Source: Sacculina carcini
Taxonomy: Eukaryota; Arthropoda; Thecostraca; Sacculinidae
DNA length: 64,000 nt
NCBI GenBank assembly: GCA_916048095.2
Contig: OU696570.1
Location: 7,072,928 to 7,136,927 of the forward strand
Direction: 5' to 3'
Shown: in pieces, positions 63,931 to 64,000 of the stretch
How the letters are laid out: each line of letters begins with the position of its first letter
Numbering within the stretch: the first letter of the stretch is position 1
Notes under the pieces: model-generated
Seen by the model: only the letters and a program-made list of their open reading frames with translations
Told to the model about the DNA's origin: nothing
Databases searched by the model: none
Translations under genes and position numbers: made by a program

Positions 63931-64000
63931 TTTTAGATATTATCTCATAGAACACGTTACAGACAATTTTGTTTTAACGATGCTGTTTTCACAATGAGCA
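63931..64000. other. Unidentified right edge
   Basis: The last 70 bases show no recognised feature. Confidence 0.3.

Noticed and set aside
1-64000. An undescribed defence or biosynthetic gene system
   Set aside because: All recognisable coding sequence belongs to transposable elements. I found no operon-like or host gene cluster.

Overview
This 64-kb window looks like transposon-filled DNA from an invertebrate animal. I see no convincing host gene, no functional tRNA or rRNA gene, and nothing bacterial. Nearly every long reading frame belongs to a mobile element. The mix (CR1-like and L2-like LINEs, BEL/Pao, CsRn1-type Gypsy, Penelope-like, GTF2IRD2-type hAT, Helitrons, a tRNA-Val SINE, very abundant AC/TG microsatellites) and a short TTAGG-like run suggest an arthropod, perhaps a decapod crustacean. 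That placement is weak inference.

Left part (1-12.8 kb): a BEL/Pao pol fragment; a 5'-truncated CR1-like LINE; a tRNA-Val-derived SINE; a decayed antisense L2-like LINE (3.07-6.15 kb); a Penelope-like RT fragment split by two abutting perfect palindromes and a second SINE; then a cluster of three copies of one CR1-like LINE (family B) whose 3' tails are AC microsatellites; then an L2-like 3' fragment.

Middle (12.8-36.9 kb): a CR1/Jockey-group LINE on the plus strand (here LINE X: ORF1, endonuclease, RT) is scattered over more than 16 kb. Into it went a short TRIM-like LTR element (TSD aagag), a CsRn1-type Gypsy fragment, and an L2-like LINE that itself carries an almost complete CsRn1-type Gypsy (19.2-26.0 kb, TSD gacc). 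A ~280-bp inverted repeat brackets 27.5-29.1 kb. Next is antisense LINE H (29.1-36.6 kb), cut by a second TRIM-like copy (TSD gatat) and by a complete but decayed hAT transposon (32.4-35.1 kb, 8-bp TSD).

Right part (37.9-60.9 kb): two inverted ends with a near-matching 8-bp duplication at 38.975 and 60.871 kb suggest that a small hAT-like element encloses almost 22 kb. Inside it are an almost full-length sense L2-like LINE (39.4-42.9 kb) and an antisense L2 fragment split by LINE E (43.5-60.2 kb). LINE E is a two-ORF CR1-like element with a PHD finger in ORF1. It is split by LINE F (minus strand, TSD ccgat), which is split by another L2-like copy, and its 3' UTR holds two adjoining non-autonomous Helitrons (53.2-60.1 kb) with a satellite-like core and about ten repeats of the Helitron 3'-end motif.

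The end (60.9-64 kb) is AT-rich unidentified sequence, a small candidate MITE, and a second LINE F 3' end whose UTR has expanded into about 75 copies of a 10-bp unit. The main interest is the order of insertions, which can be read from target-site duplications and split reading frames, rather than a cellular pathway.
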